Assembly: GCA_016927835.1 (NCBI GenBank) | Contig: JAFGMA010000330.1 | Span: 1 to 45,030, forward strand | Reading direction: 5' to 3' | Source: Candidatus Zhuqueibacterota bacterium | GTDB taxonomy: Bacteria > Zhuqueibacterota > Zhuqueibacteria > Thermofontimicrobiales > Sulfurfontimicrobiaceae | Length of the DNA: 45,030 bases | Shown: in pieces, positions 42,225 through 45,030 of the stretch | Layout of the letters: every line of letters starts with the position of its first letter | Position numbering within the stretch: position 1 is the stretch's first letter | Translations under genes and position numbers: made by a program | The notes under the pieces: model-generated | The model's database searches: none | Seen by the model: only the letters and a program-made list of their open reading frames with translations | Told to the model about the DNA's origin: nothing

Positions 42225-42866
42225 ATGTTTTTCAAACAGATACTGACAGGCGGTGATCGCAATTTCGGATATCTCATAGCGGATGAAGCTTCGAAGGAAG
42301 CGGCGATTGTGGATCCGAGCTACTCGCCCCAAATGCTGGTCGAAGAAGCAAACAAAATGCAATTCAAAATAAAATATATCATCAATACACATGATCATTG
42401 CGATCATACCAATGGCAATAAGCGCACTCAGGCGCTGACGGGTGCTCGAATTGTGCAGCATGCAGCAGGGAATGATCGGGCGGACATCAACGTGAAACAT
42501 GGCGATTCACTGTGGCTGGGTACGCTTGAACTGCGCTTAATTCACACGCCCGGTCACACGCCCGATTCGATGTGCATTTTAGCTGGCAATAAATTATGCA
42601 CTGGCGATACCCTGTTCGTTGGCAAAGTGGGTGGTACAGACCTGGGCAAAGCTGCCCGGCAAGAATATGACAGCCTGCACGAAAAACTGATGTGTCTGGC
42701 GGATGATGTCGAAATTTACCCCGGGCATAATTATGGCGTAACACCGACGTCTACCATTGGCAATGAAAAACACACCAATCCATTTTTGTTACAGCCCGAT
42801 TTCGATAGTTTTGTGGACCTGAAACGAAATTGGGCGGAATACAAACGCATCCACGGCATTAAATAA
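42225..42866 (+). CDS. Metallo-beta-lactamase-fold hydrolase (glyoxalase II / persulfide dioxygenase-like)
   Basis: 213 residues from ATG 42225, with GGAGG upstream; an earlier ATG (42138) is in frame but lacks one. Metal motifs are complete: HDHCDH (56-61), HTPGHTPDS (about 119-127), CTGDTLFVGKVGGTDLG (about 137-153) and YPGHNYG near 178-184. The TLF(V/I)G motif is shared by hydroxyacylglutathione hydrolases and ETHE1-type persulfide dioxygenases; the short C-terminus favours the latter or a general thioesterase. It is divergent from thyX. Confidence 0.92.
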   Translation: MFFKQILTGGDRNFGYLIADEASKEAAIVDPSYSPQMLVEEANKMQFKIKYIINTHDHCDHTNGNKRTQALTGARIVQHAAGNDRADINVKHGDSLWLGTLELRLIHTPGHTPDSMCILAGNKLCTGDTLFVGKVGGTDLGKAARQEYDSLHEKLMCLADDVEIYPGHNYGVTPTSTIGNEKHTNPFLLQPDFDSFVDLKRNWAEYKRIHGIK

Positions 42867-42925
42867 ATACAGGACTGGCGAATCCACAGCGACAGGCACG
42901 CGGGTTGAATTCTAAATTACCGAAT

Positions 42926-42990
42926 GCGATGATAACCACCGGTTTTGGATTGCGCTTAACGCAAATTAATACTTGATTTGTTCGGATTGA
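42926..42990 (+). repeat. Upstream element U1, related to U2
   Basis: GCGATGATAACCACC (42926-42940) followed by TTCGGATTGA (42981-42990), about 70 bases before the sigma factor ATG. The same two blocks recur at 43846-43894 before the anti-sigma gene (13 of 15 and 10 of 10 matches). It could be a promoter or operator recognised by the sigma factor, or a leftover of duplicated DNA. Confidence 0.4.
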
Positions 42991-43057
42991 ATGGTTAAAT
43001 TTTTGAGTTAGTTCCCTGACTTCGAATTTACGCATCAATAAAAACGCTGCTCTCAAA

Positions 43058-43654
43058 ATGACAAAAGCAAAAGAGATCGAGCTCGTAAAACGAATCGCCG
43101 CAGGAGACCAGTCAGGTGAAACCGAGCTTTTCGCCCATTTTAATTTGAGAATTATAAGAAAAGTGCGCCTCAGTCTCGGTGCGGGTAATGAAGATTGGCA
43201 GGATGTTGTGAGCGAGATTCAATTGGCGATCCTCGCGAGTCTGCGCAAAGGGATGTTTGACCTCCAAAAGGAGATTCCGCTGGGCTCGTACGTTTATGGC
43301 ATCATGATGAATAAAATTCGCGATTATTTTAAAGTCGCCAAAAAACGAGCGATGGAGACCCAAATTTCCTCAGCCCATCATGATATCGGAGCTGAGGATG
43401 AACCTGAATTTGAAAAGCAGGAAATTCGACTCCTGGTAAAAAATAAACTCGAAAAACTGAGATTGAAGTATAAAGAGGTGCTTTATCTGCGCTACTATAA
43501 AAATCTTTCGATCAGTCAAATCAGCGCGGAAATTGACCTTCCGCCAAGACGGGTAAGTGAACGCCTGAATTATGCGATAAAGCTTCTCAGAAAAGAATGC
43601 GAAAATTCGAATTTGTTTTCAATATTACAGAACGCTTTGATAATTACATTATAG
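43058..43654 (+). CDS. ECF-type sigma-70-family RNA polymerase sigma factor
   Basis: 198 residues. Region 2 (about 25-95) has EDWQDVVSEIQLAILASLR and SYVYGIMMNKIRDYFK (core binding and -10 recognition). Region 4 (about 135-180) has LRLKYKEVLYLRYYKNLS followed by a helix-turn-helix ISQISAEIDLPPRRVSERLN. Regions 1.1 and 3 are absent, as in extracytoplasmic-function sigma factors. The next gene encodes a membrane protein with an anti-sigma-type zinc finger. It has no clear ribosome binding site. Confidence 0.88.
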   Translation: MTKAKEIELVKRIAAGDQSGETELFAHFNLRIIRKVRLSLGAGNEDWQDVVSEIQLAILASLRKGMFDLQKEIPLGSYVYGIMMNKIRDYFKVAKKRAMETQISSAHHDIGAEDEPEFEKQEIRLLVKNKLEKLRLKYKEVLYLRYYKNLSISQISAEIDLPPRRVSERLNYAIKLLRKECENSNLFSILQNALIITL

Positions 43655-43963
43655 AATCCGGCTTGAATGCAAACCAGGTTTTGCTTCAATCACGCAGAGC
43701 CAGCACAGATGTATCCCGGGGTGATTCCAGATTTTTTGCGCACCAAGACATGCCCCTTCCGCTGGAAAGTAAAATGCGGCTGAAGCAAAAAGCTGATTTT
43801 GCCGGACGCCCTCCCGCTTCTTGAATCAATGCCAATATGCAATTAGCGATAATAACCATCAAATTTTTGGAATATGCTGGTGCAATTCGGATTGATGCAT
43901 TTGATTCAGCGCGACAGGCATTTAATCCTAAAACAATTTTTTTGATCATTCAGGTCAATTTTC
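43655..43963. other. Intergenic region between sigma and anti-sigma genes, 309 bp
   Basis: Frames on either strand are short and lack coding character. The right half carries element U2 (43846-43894). A separate promoter for the anti-sigma gene within it would be unusual, since such pairs are often co-transcribed with little spacing. Confidence 0.4.
43846..43894 (+). repeat. Upstream element U2, related to U1
   Basis: GCGATAATAACCATC (43846-43860) and TTCGGATTGA (43886-43894 plus one base), about 70 bases before the anti-sigma ATG at 43964. The spacing between the blocks is 25 bases here and 40 in U1. Its location, at the same distance from the start codon as U1, suggests shared regulation. 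Confidence 0.4.
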
Positions 43964-44854
43964 ATGAAATGTATCTATCCAAATAGAGAAACGCTCATCG
44001 AAGCGTATGTGACGGGCAGGCTTTCGACTGAGGAAAAGGAAGCCTTTGATGAACATTGTTTCAATTGTGATATCTGTTTTGATGAGTTGATGCTCAGGGA
44101 AGAAATCGTAAATGTGATTCAAGCGGAAACCGATGTTATTTTTGCCGATTATTTAAATCAGCAACATACGCGAAAATCCGGCTTGTTTCAATCATTCGTA
44201 AACAAATTTTCAACCGACCGGGCGACTCAACGGATCCGATGGGCATTGGCAGGTGTCAGTGTGGCAGCAATCGCAGTGATCCTGTTTTTCCTGCTCAGAT
44301 CCCAACGCACACACCCTCCGATTTTGCCGCTGGCGGAAACGCGCATCGCTGCAACGGATAGTCAGGGCAAGCTCCCGGCGGATCCATCGTTTCAGCCGCT
44401 GCCGGATTCAGCAAAACCGGATGGACGCCAGGAATTGACGCGCCCAGCTAAGCCGGTTCAAATAGAAGATCAGCTCAAACCCGATGTGGACCGCATCCGA
44501 AATATGCCCGATCCGGAGCAACGTCCCGAGGAATTACTCGCCGCGAATTTCACACCCTTGCCATACCTCGAATCGCAATGCGACGATCACCATCGTTCTG
44601 CTTCTATTATCATCGAATCACCGAAATCCGGCGCACGAGTCGAGTCACCCATCACGTTCGCCTGGGAACATATCGATGAGGAGATGGTGGCGTTAAGCAT
44701 TCTCGATAATCGAGGTGACGTCGTTTTCAGCGCCCGACCCGATTCAAATCAATTCATCTGTTCCGAAAAATTGGTACCGGGGCGATATTATTGGAGGCTT
44801 GAGAACGGAGAAGACTTGATTTACCTGGGGAAATTTTTTGTAGGAAAGAAATAA
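43964..44854 (+). CDS. Transmembrane anti-sigma-factor-like protein (zinc finger HC2)
   Basis: 296 residues. The N-terminus has the zinc-binding HxxxCxxC motif (His31, Cys35, Cys38 in EHCFNCDICF) of anti-sigma-factor domains that hold ECF sigma factors. A transmembrane helix at about 93-112 is followed by a Pro-rich periplasmic linker (about 115-205). A final beta-sandwich-like domain (IIIESPKSGARVESPITFAW to PGRYYWRLENGEDL) resembles Ig-like or FlgD-like domains. Release of the sigma factor on an envelope signal is the family model. Confidence 0.82.
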   Translation: MKCIYPNRETLIEAYVTGRLSTEEKEAFDEHCFNCDICFDELMLREEIVNVIQAETDVIFADYLNQQHTRKSGLFQSFVNKFSTDRATQRIRWALAGVSVAAIAVILFFLLRSQRTHPPILPLAETRIAATDSQGKLPADPSFQPLPDSAKPDGRQELTRPAKPVQIEDQLKPDVDRIRNMPDPEQRPEELLAANFTPLPYLESQCDDHHRSASIIIESPKSGARVESPITFAWEHIDEEMVALSILDNRGDVVFSARPDSNQFICSEKLVPGRYYWRLENGEDLIYLGKFFVGKK

Positions 44855-44892
44855 CGCGCTGACCCGCCTGAAATACCAATCATCAGATAAAA

Positions 44893-44920
44893 AAGGGGAT
44901 CGGTTTGAGCCGATCCCCTT
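44893..44920 (-). terminator. Rho-independent terminator of the partial right-edge gene
   Basis: AAGGGGATCGG (44893-44903) and CCGATCCCCTT (44910-44920) form a perfect 11-bp stem with loop TTTGAG. The A-run at 44888-44894 reads as a T-run on the minus strand. It lies ten bases past the stop of the minus-strand gene. It could also slow plus-strand transcription from the anti-sigma gene. Confidence 0.85.
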
Positions 44921-44930
44921 AATCATCGCA

Positions 44931-45030
44931 TTACTTCATGAGTATCATTTTCTTCACATCGCTGAATGCGGCTGCTCCGTCTGCCTTCGGTTTTACATGG
45001 ATACGATAATAATACATGCCTGAAGCAGCC
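44931..45030 (-). CDS. C-terminal end of a secreted protein with Por/T9SS-like sorting tail (partial)
   Basis: Only the last 32 codons are in the window; the gene continues beyond the right edge. The translated end reads ASGMYYYRIHVKPKADGA, then FSDVKKMILMK and TAA. The SG-(V/M)-Y-x-Y-R-(I/L) strand followed by a KKM(I/L)L(M/L)K ending is the pattern of type A C-terminal sorting domains of the Bacteroidota/FCB type IX secretion system, and also of FlgD-like Ig endings. The protein is therefore probably exported to the cell surface. The frame is confirmed by the perfect terminator just downstream. Confidence 0.75.
   Translation of the reverse strand, partial: AASGMYYYRIHVKPKADGAAAFSDVKKMILMK

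Noticed and set aside
42859..43056. Minus-strand frame sharing a VIIA segment with another at 43686-43949
   Set aside because: The resemblance comes from the U1/U2 DNA elements in the upstream regions, not from coding sequence; both frames lack start signals.
1..45030. CRISPR arrays, insertion sequences with transposase, prophage or toxin-antitoxin genes
   Set aside because: None seen; the only repeats are short palindromic and direct repeats without regular spacers or a mobility gene.

Overview
The window looks like a chromosomal segment of a Gram-negative bacterium from the FCB side of the tree (a Calditrichota or KSB1-like lineage is my best guess). Evidence: an Mla-type outer-membrane lipid transport operon, lipoproteins and signal peptides, a partial protein at the right edge with a Por/T9SS-like C-terminal sorting tail, two-component-regulator-type propellers, and mostly Shine-Dalgarno-led genes. 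The phylum is an inference; no rRNA or ribosomal protein is present.

Layout. 1-2507: an unknown lipoprotein-like gene and an MscS channel on the minus strand. 2508-3299: a non-coding stretch with two copies of a dispersed palindromic repeat, a 102-bp-period direct repeat and a promoter, then a sodium:solute symporter and a geranylgeranyl-reductase-like flavoprotein. 6738-9496: a three-gene plus-strand operon (roadblock/LC7 protein, larger protein with a roadblock-like C-terminus, TPR-TM-PATAN protein). 9616-15011: a seven-gene minus-strand operon running from a GAF-SpoIIE phosphatase, RsbW-like kinase and STAS protein into MlaE, MlaF, MlaD and an auxiliary lipoprotein. This is a complete partner-switching cassette joined to a lipid transporter. 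15012-15745: a long divergent spacer with an orphan terminator. 15746-28939: a six-gene plus-strand signalling cluster (PEGA Ser/Thr kinase, FHA-FHA-TM-beta-propeller protein, PP2C phosphatase, two tandem membrane TPR proteins, and a TPR/cyclase-like/pseudokinase protein).

29138-33213: a Nif3-like protein, small basic and acidic hypotheticals, a Reg_prop/six-hairpin secreted protein, and a tRNA for selenocysteine. 33619-41004: a secreted unknown and a carbohydrate locus (aldo/keto reductase, large secreted esterase, KDPG aldolase, Gfo/Idh dehydrogenase, zinc alcohol dehydrogenase) that suggests uronate or sugar-acid catabolism. 41047-45030: ThyX, a metallo-beta-lactamase-fold hydrolase, a sigma factor/anti-sigma pair sharing related upstream sequences, and the sorting tail of a secreted protein.

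The most unusual content is 6.7-29 kb. About 16 genes there combine Ser/Thr phosphorylation (kinase, FHA readers, PP2C, pseudokinase), partner switching (SpoIIE/RsbW/STAS), roadblock/PATAN proteins and membrane TPR proteins next to an Mla lipid transporter. I infer a cell-envelope signalling system that senses the periplasm through PEGA and beta-propeller domains and may control lipid transport.
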